Positions 36,338 through 45,393 of a stretch of 64,000 nt of DNA are shown here, piece by piece. How positions within the stretch are numbered: the stretch's first letter is position 1; the number at the start of each line of letters is the position of its first letter. The position numbers were made by a program, and so were the translations under genes. The notes beneath the pieces are model-generated. The model was not told the origin of the DNA and ran no database searches. It saw nothing but the letters and a program-made list of their open reading frames with translations. Origin of the DNA: Gaiellasilicea sp963730405 (GTDB taxonomy: Bacteria > Actinomycetota > Thermoleophilia > Gaiellales > Gaiellaceae); NCBI GenBank assembly GCA_963730405.1, contig CAVSRW010000017.1, positions 1 through 64,000 of the forward strand, given 5' to 3'.

Positions 36338-39300
36338 GTGCGCCGCCTCGTTGGATCCTTCGCACTCGGCGTGGCGCTCGTCGCCACTGCTGCTGCGTCG
36401 GCCGCATTCCAGCCGATCGAACGGCGTCACGGCGAGATCGTGATTCCGCGCGTGCGCGCCGGCACGATCACGATCCCGGACGCGCACCGCAAGGGTCGCA
36501 TCACCGTCATCCTCACGCTTTCCCAGCCCCCACTGGCCGCGTACTCGCGCACGCTTGCCGGGAGCACGGCACGCAGCCGCCTGAACGCCCAGAGCCGCGC
36601 TGCGAAGGCGTACGTCGCCGGCCTGCTGCAGGCACAGCAGCGCGCCGCCGTCGCGCTCAGGCGGGCGATCCCATCCGCGAAGGTCCAGCGCAACTACACC
36701 CTGCTCCTGAACGGGTTCGCGGTCGAGCTGCCCGCGACCGAGCTGGCGAAGGCGGCGAAGCTCTCGTTCGCGCGCAAGCTCTACCCCAGCTACCGCTACA
36801 CACTGGCGCTCAACCGGAGCCCCGGTCTGATCGGGGCCGGCGCGCTCGCCGCGGGGGGCGGGAGCAACGGCGAGGGGATGAAGATCGCGGTCGTCGACGA
36901 CGGCGTCGACCCGGCGAACCCCTTCTTCGACGCGCAGGGCTACAGCTACCCGGCCGGCTTCCCGAAGGGCGGCACGAAGTGGACGTCGCCGAAGGTGATC
37001 GTGGCGCGGTCGTTCGTCGGCGTCGGCGCGGACGCCCGGACGCCGCTCGCCGTCGACCCGCGGGCCTCGTTCCACGGCACGCACGTCGCCGGAATCGCAG
37101 CAGGGAACGCCGGCACGTCGGCGCCCGCCGGCCCCGACCACCCCGCCACCAGCGGGCTCTCCGGGGTGGCGCCACGCGCCTACATCGGCAACTACCGCGT
37201 CTTCAACGTGCCGACTCCGGTCGGCCACGTCGGCAACACGCCCGAGATCGTCGCCGCCTTCGAGGCGGCGGTGCGCGACGGCATGGACGTGATCAACTTC
37301 TCCGGCGGCGGCCCGCAGACGGACCCGCTCAACGACGCGCTCGTCGAGGCGGTCCGGAACGTCGCCGCGGCCGGTGTCGTCCCGGTGATCTCGGCCGGCA
37401 ACGACCGCGACGAATACGGCGTCGGCTCGGCCGGCTCGCCGGGCACCGCGCCCGACGCGATCTCCGTGGCGGCGCTCTCGGACTCACACGTCTACGCTCC
37501 GGCGCTCGCCGTCACCGCGCCGGGCGCGCCGGAGCCGCTGACGAGGATCCCCTTCATCCGCACCGCCGGCCCGATGACGCCGGCCGCGTGGGGAGCGGCC
37601 GACCAGCAGATCGTCGACGTGGGATCGATCGTCGGGACGAACGGCCAGCCGGTCGCCCGCGATCTCTGCGGCCCGCCCGGCAACCTCGACGGCGGCCCGT
37701 CGACACTGCCGGCCCGCTCGCTGAGCGGCGCCATCGCGGTCGTCTCGCGCGGCACCTGCACGTTCGCGCTCAAGGCGTCGAAGGTGAAGGCGGCAGGCGC
37801 GATCGGGATCGTCGTCGTCGACAACCGCCCCGGCGAGGCGAACGGGATTCCGGCCCAGCTCGCGGTTCCCGGCGGGATGATCTCAGACCTCGACGGCCAG
37901 CAGTTGCGCTCGTACCTCGCCGCTCGCGCCGGCCGCGCGACGGCCCGGATCGGGCGCGAGCCCCTCGAGCTCGTCACCGGCCGCAGCGGCGTCGTCACGA
38001 GCTTCTCGTCCGCCGGCCTCACGGCCTTCGGTCACCTGCTGAAGCCGGACGTCGGCGCGCCGGGCGGCCAGATCCTCTCCTCGACGATGCCGAACTTCGG
38101 CGGCCCCTTCGCCGTCTTCGACGGGACGAGCATGGCCGCGCCGCACGTCGCGGGCGCCGCCGCGCTCCTGCTCCAGCGCCATCCGAACTGGTCGGCACAC
38201 CAGGTCAAGTCGGCGCTCGTCTCGACCGCGGCCGCGGCCTGGGCGGACAGCGCCCGCACGCTCGAGGCCCCGGTGGTCACGTCCGGCTCCGGCCTCGTCG
38301 ACCTGCCGGCCGCGAACGACCCGAAGCTCTTCAGCGACCCGGTCTCGCTCTCGTACTCGGATCTGAACGTGAACCGCGGGGCGGTCTCGAAGTCGCAGCT
38401 CCTCGCGCTCTCGGACGCCGGCGACGGCGCGGGCACGTGGACGATCGAGGTCAAGCCGCAGGCGCAGCCCGCGGGCGTCCAGATCGTCATTCCCGGCGCG
38501 GTCACGATCGCCCCCGGCGGCACCGCGCAGCTGGCAGTGACCGCGAGCGCGTCCGCGAGCGCGGCCGCCGGCGAGGCCTACGGCTTCCTTCTGCTCCGGC
38601 GCGGCGCGGTGACGCGGAAGGTCGCCTACGCGATGCTCGTGACGCGGCCCGGCCTCGAGTCGGCGCCGGTCGTTCCGCTGGCGCAGATCCAGACGGGCGA
38701 CACCCGCCGCGGCACGTCGCGCGCGGCGGCGTACCGGTACCCGGCGGCCGCCTTCGGCCCCGCGCCCAACTACGTCGGCGCGCCGGTGAACGAGGACGGC
38801 GCCGAGACCCTGTACCGGATCCGAATCGACGAGCCGGCCGTCAACGTCGGCGCCGCCGTGATCGCGTCTTCGGCGGGCTCGCTCGTCCACCCATGGTTCC
38901 TCGGCTCGCCCGACGAGAACGACGTCCAGGGCTATGCCGGGTTGCCCGTCAACGTCAACAACCTGACGATCGACTACCCGCTCGACATCGGCGCGGCGGG
39001 CACGGTCTTCCCGCGCGCGAAGGCGTACTACGTCGCGGTCGACTCCGGGCGCGACCCCTTCACCGGCCGCTCGCTCGGCGGCCAGTACGTGCTCCGCGCC
39101 TGGATCGACGACGTGCAGCCGCCGCTGCTCGGGCTCCTGACCGAGCGAGTCTCCGCCGGCCGCCCGACGATCGCCCTCCGCGTGCTCGACCTCGGCGCAG
39201 GGGTCGACCCGTACTCGCTCGTGATCGGCTACGGCCGGGTGCTGATCGGCGCCGCCGCCTACGACCCGGCGAGCGGGATCGCGCTGTTCCCGATCCCGAG

Positions 39301-39721
39301 CGCGGCTCCCGCGCTCCGCGCCGGAAACCGATCGATCCAGGCCTCGGGCGCCGACTTCCAGGAGGCGAAGAACGTCGACTCCGTCGGGGATGAGCTGATG
39401 CCGAACACGGCATTCGCTGCGGGACCGGTCCGCGTCGTCGACGGGCCGACCGCGACGTGGCTCATGCCGGAGATCCGGGAGTGTGCCGTCGCGAAGACGC
39501 CGTTGACCGTGCTCGCCGGCTCGAGCGCCGCCGTCCGCTCGGTGCAGTTCCTCGAGGGCAAGAAGGCGATCGCGACCGTCCGACGCGGCACCGCCGGCAT
39601 CTACTCGGCCACCTGGCAGCGCGGCGGCGCGGCGAAGGGCCGGCACACGCTCCGCGCGATCGTGACGGACGCGAAGGGCCGCACGGCCGAGGCACAGCGA
39701 GTCGTCCGCGTCTGCTCCTAG
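36338..39721 (+). CDS. Secreted subtilisin-like (S8) serine protease with PA insert
   Basis: An exported protease of about 1127 residues. Order: signal peptide (LVGSFALGVALVATAAASA), an I9-like prodomain, catalytic Asp (KIAVVDDGVDPANP), His (SFHGTHVAGIAAG), a PA domain inserted near residues 390-540 (SGAIAVVSRGTCTFALKASKVKAAG), catalytic Ser (FDGTSMAAPHVAGAAALLL), and beta-sandwich C-terminal domains including a last Ig-like one. All triad residues are present. GTG 36338 follows TACTCT. The layout is that of large extracellular subtilases. Confidence 0.92.
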   Translation: MRRLVGSFALGVALVATAAASAAFQPIERRHGEIVIPRVRAGTITIPDAHRKGRITVILTLSQPPLAAYSRTLAGSTARSRLNAQSRAAKAYVAGLLQAQQRAAVALRRAIPSAKVQRNYTLLLNGFAVELPATELAKAAKLSFARKLYPSYRYTLALNRSPGLIGAGALAAGGGSNGEGMKIAVVDDGVDPANPFFDAQGYSYPAGFPKGGTKWTSPKVIVARSFVGVGADARTPLAVDPRASFHGTHVAGIAAGNAGTSAPAGPDHPATSGLSGVAPRAYIGNYRVFNVPTPVGHVGNTPEIVAAFEAAVRDGMDVINFSGGGPQTDPLNDALVEAVRNVAAAGVVPVISAGNDRDEYGVGSAGSPGTAPDAISVAALSDSHVYAPALAVTAPGAPEPLTRIPFIRTAGPMTPAAWGAADQQIVDVGSIVGTNGQPVARDLCGPPGNLDGGPSTLPARSLSGAIAVVSRGTCTFALKASKVKAAGAIGIVVVDNRPGEANGIPAQLAVPGGMISDLDGQQLRSYLAARAGRATARIGREPLELVTGRSGVVTSFSSAGLTAFGHLLKPDVGAPGGQILSSTMPNFGGPFAVFDGTSMAAPHVAGAAALLLQRHPNWSAHQVKSALVSTAAAAWADSARTLEAPVVTSGSGLVDLPAANDPKLFSDPVSLSYSDLNVNRGAVSKSQLLALSDAGDGAGTWTIEVKPQAQPAGVQIVIPGAVTIAPGGTAQLAVTASASASAAAGEAYGFLLLRRGAVTRKVAYAMLVTRPGLESAPVVPLAQIQTGDTRRGTSRAAAYRYPAAAFGPAPNYVGAPVNEDGAETLYRIRIDEPAVNVGAAVIASSAGSLVHPWFLGSPDENDVQGYAGLPVNVNNLTIDYPLDIGAAGTVFPRAKAYYVAVDSGRDPFTGRSLGGQYVLRAWIDDVQPPLLGLLTERVSAGRPTIALRVLDLGAGVDPYSLVIGYGRVLIGAAAYDPASGIALFPIPSAAPALRAGNRSIQASGADFQEAKNVDSVGDELMPNTAFAAGPVRVVDGPTATWLMPEIRECAVAKTPLTVLAGSSAAVRSVQFLEGKKAIATVRRGTAGIYSATWQRGGAAKGRHTLRAIVTDAKGRTAEAQRVVRVCS

Positions 39722-39731
39722 CACCGACCGC

Positions 39732-40484
39732 ACGAGGATCGCGGTCGTCACGGGCGCGTCGAGCGGGATCGGCGAAGCGACCGCGCGCGAGCTCGCCCGG
39801 CGAGGCTGGCGGCCGCTGCTCGTCGCCCGCCGCCGCGAGCGGCTCGAGCAGCTCGCCGTCGAGCTCGGCGGCGACCACGAGGTGTGCGACGTCGCCGACC
39901 GCGAGGACGTCGACCGCGCCGCGGCTGCGATCCTGGCCCGGCATCCGCGGGTCGACCTGCTCGTCAACAACGCGGGCATCCCCGGCCGGGGGGACTTCTT
40001 CTCGCTGCAGGCCGAGCAGATCGAGGCGGTGCTGCGGACGAACTACCTCGGCGGTGTGTGGCTGGTGCGGGCGCTCGAGCCGGCGCTCCAACCGGGCTCA
40101 CACATCGTCAACGTCGTCTCGGTCGCCGGCACGGTCGCGTTTGCGCCGGCCGGCCCGTACGCGGCCTCCAAGCACGCGCAGCTCGCGTTCTCACGGTCGC
40201 TCAACGGCCTGATGGCGGGACGCGGCGTCAGAGTGCACACCGTGCTGCCGGGCTTCGTCGAGACGGAGGGCTTCCCGCAGAAGACGGTGCTCAGGAGCGC
40301 CTTCTTCCGCCGAGCGGTGATCGGCCCGGAGCTCGTTGCCGAGCGGATCGTCGGCGCCGTCGAGTCGGGCAAGCGCGAGCTGTTCGTCCCGCGCTGGTAC
40401 CGGGTCTTCTCGGTCGCGCAGGCGCTCATGCCCGGGCTCGCGGCGCGCCTCGTCGCGCGCTCGGGCTACAAGCGGACGAGCTAG
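39732..40484 (+). CDS. Short-chain dehydrogenase/reductase with no normal start codon
   Basis: A 250-residue SDR: VVTGASSGIGEATARELARRG (Rossmann turn), NNAGIP, the catalytic Ser region VSVAGTVAF and YAASKHA (Tyr-x3-Lys). The frame has no ATG, GTG, TTG or CTG between a stop at 39663 and the Rossmann motif. The best start is ACG 39732, which lies seven bases after a TAGCAC -10-like box, just where the other leaderless genes begin; the first codons would read (M)RIAVVTG. Either ACG is a miscalled ATG or a rare start. Substrate unknown. Confidence 0.8.
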   Translation, partial: TRIAVVTGASSGIGEATARELARRGWRPLLVARRRERLEQLAVELGGDHEVCDVADREDVDRAAAAILARHPRVDLLVNNAGIPGRGDFFSLQAEQIEAVLRTNYLGGVWLVRALEPALQPGSHIVNVVSVAGTVAFAPAGPYAASKHAQLAFSRSLNGLMAGRGVRVHTVLPGFVETEGFPQKTVLRSAFFRRAVIGPELVAERIVGAVESGKRELFVPRWYRVFSVAQALMPGLAARLVARSGYKRTS

Positions 40485-40774
40485 CGGGTCTTCGCGAAGC
40501 GCTGCACGGCGGCGAGCAGCTCCTCCGTCTTCGCGCGCACCTCGGCCTCGTCGCCCGACGCGATCGCGCCGGCAACGCAGTGGTTGACGTGGTCGTCGAG
40601 CACCTTCAGGCCGACGTTCTCGAGCGCGGTCATCGCGGCGCCGATCTGCGTCAGGATGTCGATGCAGTACCGCTCCTCCTCGACCATCTTCTCGATCCCG
40701 CGCACCTGCCCCTCGATCCGCCGGAGGCGCTTTCCGATCGCATCGCGGTCGTAGCCGTGGTCGCGCTCGCTCAC
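40481..40774 (-). CDS. csoR: CsoR-type copper-sensing repressor
   Basis: A 97-residue all-helical repressor. The Cu(I) ligands of CsoR are in place: Cys in RYCIDILTQ, His and Cys in DDHVNHCVAG; the first helix (GKRLRRIEGQVRGIEKMVEE) is the DNA-contact region of the family. It releases DNA on binding copper. It is the last gene of the copper operon, overlapping copA by four bases, and a matching operator stands before copZ. Confidence 0.93.
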   Translation of the reverse strand: MSERDHGYDRDAIGKRLRRIEGQVRGIEKMVEEERYCIDILTQIGAAMTALENVGLKVLDDHVNHCVAGAIASGDEAEVRAKTEELLAAVQRFAKTR

Positions 40775-42975
40775 GTCCGCACGCTCCGGAACGCCCGCAG
40801 CCGCAGTGAGTTGGAGACGACGAAGACGCTCGAGAAGGCCATCGCGGCGGCGGCGACGATCGGGTTCAGGTAGCCCGCGACTGCGAGCGGGATCGCGGCG
40901 ACGTTGTAGGCGAAGGCCCAGAAGAGATTGGTCTTGATCGTCGCGAGCACGCGGCGCGAGAGCCGGATCGCGTCGACGGCCGCACGAAGGTCGCCCGAGA
41001 CGAGCGTCAGGTCGGACGCCTCGATCGCCACGTCGGCGCCCGTCCCGATCGCGATCCCGAGGTCGGCCTGCGCAAGCGCCGGCGCGTCGTTGACGCCGTC
41101 GCCGACCATGGCGACCACCTCCCCAGCCTCCTGGAGGCGCCGCACCTCGGCCGCCTTGTCGCCCGGGTAGACCTCGGCCAGCACGCGCTCGATCCCGACC
41201 TCATCGGCGACGCGGCGGGCGGTGGACTCGGCGTCGCCGGTGAGCAGGACGGGCGTCAGGCCGAGGGCGCGGAGCTCGCGGATCGCTTCGGCGCTCGTCG
41301 GCTTGACCGTGTCCTCGACGAGGAGCCGCGCCCGGAGCTCGCCGTCCCAGTGGACGCCGGTCCGGTCGACCGTGACCTCGACGCCGTCGACGACGCCGAC
41401 CACGCCCTGCCCGGGAAGGCTGCGGAAGTCGGAGACGATCGGGAGCGCACCGATCTCCGCGCGGGCAGCGTCGGCGACGGCACGCGCGACCGGGTGCTCG
41501 CTCGCGTCCTCGACAGCGCCGGCGAAGCGCAGCACCTCGCGGCGGGACGCGCCGTTCAGCGTCTCGATGCCGACGAGCCTCATCCGGCCCTCGGTGACCG
41601 TGCCTGTCTTGTCGAGGACGATGGTCGTGGCGCTCCGCGTCTGCTCGAGCACCTCGGGACCCTTGATCAGCACGCCGAGCTGCGCGCCGCGTCCGGAGCC
41701 GACCAGGAGCGCCGTGGGCGTCGCGAGCCCGAGCGCGCAGGGACACGCGATGATCAGAACGGCGACTGCGGCCGCGAACGCGAACGCCGGATCGGATCCG
41801 GTGCCGAGCCAGAAGCCGAGCGTCGCGACGGCGATGCCGATCACGACCGGCACGAAGACGGCCGAGACACGGTCGGCGAGCCGCTGCACCGGCGCCTTCC
41901 CCGCCTGCGCCTCGGTCACGAGCCGTCCGATCTGGGCGACGGCTGTGTCGGCGCCGACGTGTGTCGCCCGGACGACGAGCCGGCCGGAGACATTCACTGT
42001 CGCACCGATCGCATCGTCGCCGGGGCCGATCTCGACCGGGACGCTCTCGCCCGTCAGCAGCGACGTGTCGACGCTGGAGAGCCCGGACTCGACAACGCCG
42101 TCGGTCGCGAACTTCTCCCCGGGCCGGACGACGAAGAGGTCGCCGACGCGGAGCTCCTCGACGGGAACGCGCCGCTCCTCGCCGTCGGGGCCGAGCAGTG
42201 CCACGTCCTTGGCGCCGAGCTCGAGCAGCGCCTTCAGGGCGGCCCCGGCGCGTCGCTTCGCGCGTGCCTCGAAGTAGCGGCCGAGCAGGATCAGCACGAC
42301 GACGACCGACGCCACCTCGAGGTAGATCTCGCCGGTGCCCGAGCCGGCGCCGAGCGCGAGCTCGAAGTCCATCCGCATCGCCGGATCGCCGGCGTTGCCG
42401 AAGAAGAGGGCGTAGAGCGACCAGGCCCATGCTGCGAGGGTGCCGATCGAGATCAGCGTGTCCATCGTCGCGGCGCCGTGGCGCGCGTTCAAGAGCGCGG
42501 CACGGTGGAACGGCCAGCCGCCCCAGAGGACGACGGGCGTCGCCAGCTGGAGCGAGAGCCACTGCCAGCCGTCGAACTGGAGCGGCGGGATCATTGCGAG
42601 CGCGAGCACGGGCAGGGTCAGCGCCGCCGAGACGAGCAGCCGGAAGCGGAGCGATGCGGCCGGATCGGCCTCGGCCGGATCGGCGGCGTCCGCGGACGGC
42701 AGCGCCGCCTTGTACCCGGCCGACTCGACCGCGGCGACGAGCTGCTCGGGCGTCACCGCCTCCGCGTCGAACTCCACCGACGCGCGCTCGGTCGCGTAGT
42801 TGACGGCCGCCGCGACGCCCTCGAGCTTGTTCAGCTTCTTCTCGACGCGGACCGCGCACGTCGCACAGGTCATGCCCTCGATCGGAAGCTCGAGCTTCTG
42901 GACAGTTCCCGCTCCGGCGCCGGCAAAGCCGGCACCTCCGCTCCTGGGCGGCTCCGGCGAGCCTACGCCGCTCAT
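40771..42975 (-). CDS. copA: Copper-translocating P1B-type ATPase
   Basis: Exports Cu(I). A 734-residue pump with one N-terminal metal-binding domain (GMTCATCAVRVEKKL), eight membrane helices, the CPC motif (ACPCALGLATPTALLVG), DKTGTVTEG (phosphorylated Asp), the SEHPVARA P1B signature and GDGVNDAPAL. ATG 42975 is chosen because it overlaps the stop of the preceding gene (ATGA); the ORF continues upstream without sense. A Gly/Ala/Pro-rich linker precedes the metal domain. Confidence 0.95.
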   Translation of the reverse strand: MSGVGSPEPPRSGGAGFAGAGAGTVQKLELPIEGMTCATCAVRVEKKLNKLEGVAAAVNYATERASVEFDAEAVTPEQLVAAVESAGYKAALPSADAADPAEADPAASLRFRLLVSAALTLPVLALAMIPPLQFDGWQWLSLQLATPVVLWGGWPFHRAALLNARHGAATMDTLISIGTLAAWAWSLYALFFGNAGDPAMRMDFELALGAGSGTGEIYLEVASVVVVLILLGRYFEARAKRRAGAALKALLELGAKDVALLGPDGEERRVPVEELRVGDLFVVRPGEKFATDGVVESGLSSVDTSLLTGESVPVEIGPGDDAIGATVNVSGRLVVRATHVGADTAVAQIGRLVTEAQAGKAPVQRLADRVSAVFVPVVIGIAVATLGFWLGTGSDPAFAFAAAVAVLIIACPCALGLATPTALLVGSGRGAQLGVLIKGPEVLEQTRSATTIVLDKTGTVTEGRMRLVGIETLNGASRREVLRFAGAVEDASEHPVARAVADAARAEIGALPIVSDFRSLPGQGVVGVVDGVEVTVDRTGVHWDGELRARLLVEDTVKPTSAEAIRELRALGLTPVLLTGDAESTARRVADEVGIERVLAEVYPGDKAAEVRRLQEAGEVVAMVGDGVNDAPALAQADLGIAIGTGADVAIEASDLTLVSGDLRAAVDAIRLSRRVLATIKTNLFWAFAYNVAAIPLAVAGYLNPIVAAAAMAFSSVFVVSNSLRLRAFRSVRT

Positions 42976-43742
42976 CGCGTCACCTCGAGCTTCTCCGTCA
43001 CGACGTGGCCGCCGACCTTGATCTGGAGGTACAGCCGGTAGCGCCCCGCGCTCGGGAACGGCACCTCGAACGCGAGCTCGTCCTCGTCGGCATGCGCGTG
43101 GACGTAGGCGAGGTCCCCCTCGCGGAGGACGACGAGATGCCCGCCTGCGCCGAGGTAGGGCTGCGTCTCGACCGGGCCGGTGTCGCCGCGGACGTCGAAG
43201 GCGAGCCGGTCGCCCTCCTCGCGCATCCGCACGATGTAGATCGAGTCCCACCACGCGACGGACGCCGGCGTCGGGCCGCCGCCGGCGGCGACGTCGCTCG
43301 CGAGAGTTCGTCGCTCGCCGCCGGTCGTGAAGTCGGCGAAGACGCGGTAGGAGCCGTTGACAGGCGGCTTCAGAGGCACCATCCAGCTGCCGTCGGGGCG
43401 CTGCTTTGGGTGCAGGTGGAGGAACGGAGCGTCGCGCTCGCGGCCGACGACGATCAGGTGCAGCCGGCGCTCGTGCTCGACGTCGTAGTCGCGGAGCACC
43501 GAGCCGTCCGGGGCGAGGATGCGGAAGACGTAGGGCTGCGAGCGGCCGGCGACGAACGAGCCGCGCTCCTGGACGAGACGGTAGCCGTCCTGCTCCAGCG
43601 CGAGCCCGGCCGGCGCCGACATCCCGCCGTGCTCGGCCTCGGCCTCGACGGTCCGCGCCTCGACGTCGACCGCGTCGCCGAGGGCGAGCGCGGCGAGGAA
43701 GACGCCGGCGAGACCGGCCACGAAGAGCGCGACGCGGATCAC
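42972..43742 (-). CDS. Exported or membrane-anchored protein of the copper operon
   Basis: A 256-residue protein with an N-terminal hydrophobic segment (VALFVAGLAGVFLAALALG) and an extracytoplasmic body of two beta-rich halves. It is rich in His in its middle (LHLIVVGRERDAPFLHLHP) and near the end (YVHAHADEDEL). I do not know a named function. Position between the chaperone and the pump, with four-base overlaps on both sides, says it takes part in copper handling, perhaps binding metal outside the membrane. Confidence 0.75.
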   Translation of the reverse strand: MIRVALFVAGLAGVFLAALALGDAVDVEARTVEAEAEHGGMSAPAGLALEQDGYRLVQERGSFVAGRSQPYVFRILAPDGSVLRDYDVEHERRLHLIVVGRERDAPFLHLHPKQRPDGSWMVPLKPPVNGSYRVFADFTTGGERRTLASDVAAGGGPTPASVAWWDSIYIVRMREEGDRLAFDVRGDTGPVETQPYLGAGGHLVVLREGDLAYVHAHADEDELAFEVPFPSAGRYRLYLQIKVGGHVVTEKLEVTR

Positions 43743-43936
43743 GCCGCTGCGTAGCCGGCCTCGTCGATCGCCGCGCGAAGCGCCCCGTCCTCGAGGCCCT
43801 CTCCGCGCACGACGACGAGCTTGCTGTCGAGGTCGGCGTTCACCGACACGACGCCGGGCACCAGCCCGACCTCTTCCTCGACGGCGGCCTTGCAGTGGCC
43901 GCAGCTCATGCCGCTGACGGTGTAGGTCAACTCCAT
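43739..43936 (-). CDS. copZ: Copper chaperone, single heavy-metal-associated domain
   Basis: A 65-residue HMA protein with GMSCGHCKAAVEEEV (CxxC) that passes Cu(I) to the pump. ATG 43936 is favoured over an upstream start at 43972 because it has a -10 box TACCAT six bases before it and the CsoR operator would otherwise lie inside the gene. First gene of the operon. Confidence 0.92.
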   Translation of the reverse strand: MELTYTVSGMSCGHCKAAVEEEVGLVPGVVSVNADLDSKLVVVRGEGLEDGALRAAIDEAGYAAA

Positions 43937-43942
43937 GCGCTC

Positions 43943-43972
43943 ATGGTACCCCTGGGGGGTATCAACCGTCAA
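43943..43972 (-). promoter_or_regulatory. Copper operon promoter with CsoR operator
   Basis: The operator-like palindrome GATACCCCCCAGGGGTACC lies at 43963-43945 on the minus strand and matches the TACCC...GGGTA form of CsoR sites. A -35 TTGACG (43972-43967) and -10 TACCAT (43948-43943) stand 18 bases apart with the operator between and over them, so bound CsoR would block polymerase. The -10 is six bases from the copZ ATG. Confidence 0.75.
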
Positions 43973-44982
43973 TCACGGAACGTCGCGCCCGCTCCGGTGA
44001 GCTCCGGATCCCGGTCGCAATCTCGTATGCCGATCGTGCCCGCAACGCGGGCATGTGCCTCGATCTGGACGCCGTGGCCGATCATGGTCACCGGGGTCCC
44101 GACCGGGAGCTCTCGGTCGAGCCTGACCGCGAACGCGTCCATCGAGATCGTCCCCACGACCGGCCGCAGCTCGCCGGCGACGCGCACCTCCGTCCCGGTC
44201 AGGTCGCGCCGGAAGCCGTCGGCGTAACCGACGGGCACGATCCCGATCCAGGTCGGCTCCTCGGCGACCCAGCGGCGCCCGTACCCGGTGGACTCGCCGG
44301 CGCCGACGAGCCGCACCTGCGCGAGCTGAGATTGCCAGCGCAGGGCGGGCTCGAGCCCGTCCTCTGCCGGGTCGGTCCCGAACGGCGAGATCCCGTAGAG
44401 GGCGATCCCGCAGCGGGCCGCGTCGAAGCGGGCGGACGGATAGCGGAGCGCGCCGGCGCTGTTGGCGATGTGGCGGGTCAGGGACGAGAGCCCGGCCGTG
44501 GCGTCCGCGAAGCGCTCGACCTGCTGCTCGGTGAAGGCGGCATCGCAGTCCGCGGAGGCGAAGTGGCTCATCACGCCCACGACCTCGCGGGACGGCGAAG
44601 GAAGCTCCGACAGGCCCCAGCGGCCCATGCCCGTGTCGAGCTTGAGGTGGGTGCGCACCCCCTCGGGCACCTCGCCGTCGGCGACGACGAGTTCGAGGCC
44701 CGCGTCGCGGGCGTCGGCGATCTCCCGGCCCGTCGCCGGCCCCATGACGACGATCCGCACACCTCCGTGCGCATCGCGCAGCACCAGCGCCTCCGGCACC
44801 GTCGCGACACACAGCGCGGTCGCCCCGGCGCCGAGCGCAGCGTCGGCGACGTCGACGGCCCCGTGCCCATAGCCGTCTGCCTTGACGACCGCCCACAGCT
44901 CGGCTCCCTCGAGCGCGCCGAGCAGCCTCCGCGCGTTGCGCCGGATCGCCCCCAGGTCGACCGTGATCTCGGAGCGCGCCAT
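43969..44982 (-). CDS. alr: Alanine racemase
   Basis: PLP enzyme giving D-alanine for peptidoglycan. The 337-residue protein has the PLP lysine in AVVKADGYGHGA, the barrel sequence LDTGMGRWGL, and the C-terminal-domain Tyr and metal-independent active site (VGTISMDAFAV). It is slightly shorter than usual. TAGCAT lies eight bases before the ATG, indicating a leaderless transcript. Its 3' end overlaps the copper promoter. Confidence 0.93.
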   Translation of the reverse strand: MARSEITVDLGAIRRNARRLLGALEGAELWAVVKADGYGHGAVDVADAALGAGATALCVATVPEALVLRDAHGGVRIVVMGPATGREIADARDAGLELVVADGEVPEGVRTHLKLDTGMGRWGLSELPSPSREVVGVMSHFASADCDAAFTEQQVERFADATAGLSSLTRHIANSAGALRYPSARFDAARCGIALYGISPFGTDPAEDGLEPALRWQSQLAQVRLVGAGESTGYGRRWVAEEPTWIGIVPVGYADGFRRDLTGTEVRVAGELRPVVGTISMDAFAVRLDRELPVGTPVTMIGHGVQIEAHARVAGTIGIRDCDRDPELTGAGATFRD

Positions 44983-45000
44983 TGCGCCCGATGCTACGGC

Positions 45001-45393
45001 CTACTGGATCTGGGTCTCGCAGGTGGCGTGGAACGTGTCCGTGCCGGCCCCGCCGATGCAGACGTCCGTGCCGCCGTCTCCACGCAGCGTGTCGTTGCCG
45101 ACGCCGCCGAGGATGCAGTCGTCGCCGTTCATCCCGCGCAGCGGGTTGTCGGCCGCCGCCGTGCCGATCACGAGGTCGTTGCTGTTGCCGCCGTTCGCGC
45201 CCCCGGTGACGAGCACGGTCAGCGTGATCGCGTTACAGGCCGGCCTCGGCTTCTTCTGGTCGACGGTGATCCCGGTGACGTCCCGCTCGGCGTTCGACGC
45301 CGGCACGGCGTTGGTCGCGGCGAGCGCCGAGACGAGCACGAGCCCACAGGCCGCGCCGACGGAGGCGTAGCGCACGAGTCTGCGCGGTCTCAT
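45001..45393 (-). CDS. Exported protein with RTX-like calcium-binding repeats
   Basis: A 130-residue protein with a signal peptide (VGAACGLVLVSALAATNA) and a C-terminal run of glycine/aspartate nonapeptide repeats (NSNDLVIGT, NGDDCILGG, VGNDTLRGD, GGTDVCIGG, AGTDTF), which form a calcium-binding beta-roll. It has four cysteines. The ATG overlaps the stop of the SipW-like peptidase gene, so the two are co-expressed. Confidence 0.85.
   Translation of the reverse strand: MRPRRLVRYASVGAACGLVLVSALAATNAVPASNAERDVTGITVDQKKPRPACNAITLTVLVTGGANGGNSNDLVIGTAAADNPLRGMNGDDCILGGVGNDTLRGDGGTDVCIGGAGTDTFHATCETQIQ

Noticed and set aside
43937..43972. Longer copZ starting at 43972
   Set aside because: It would place the CsoR operator and -10 box inside the gene and add residues not typical of the HMA fold.
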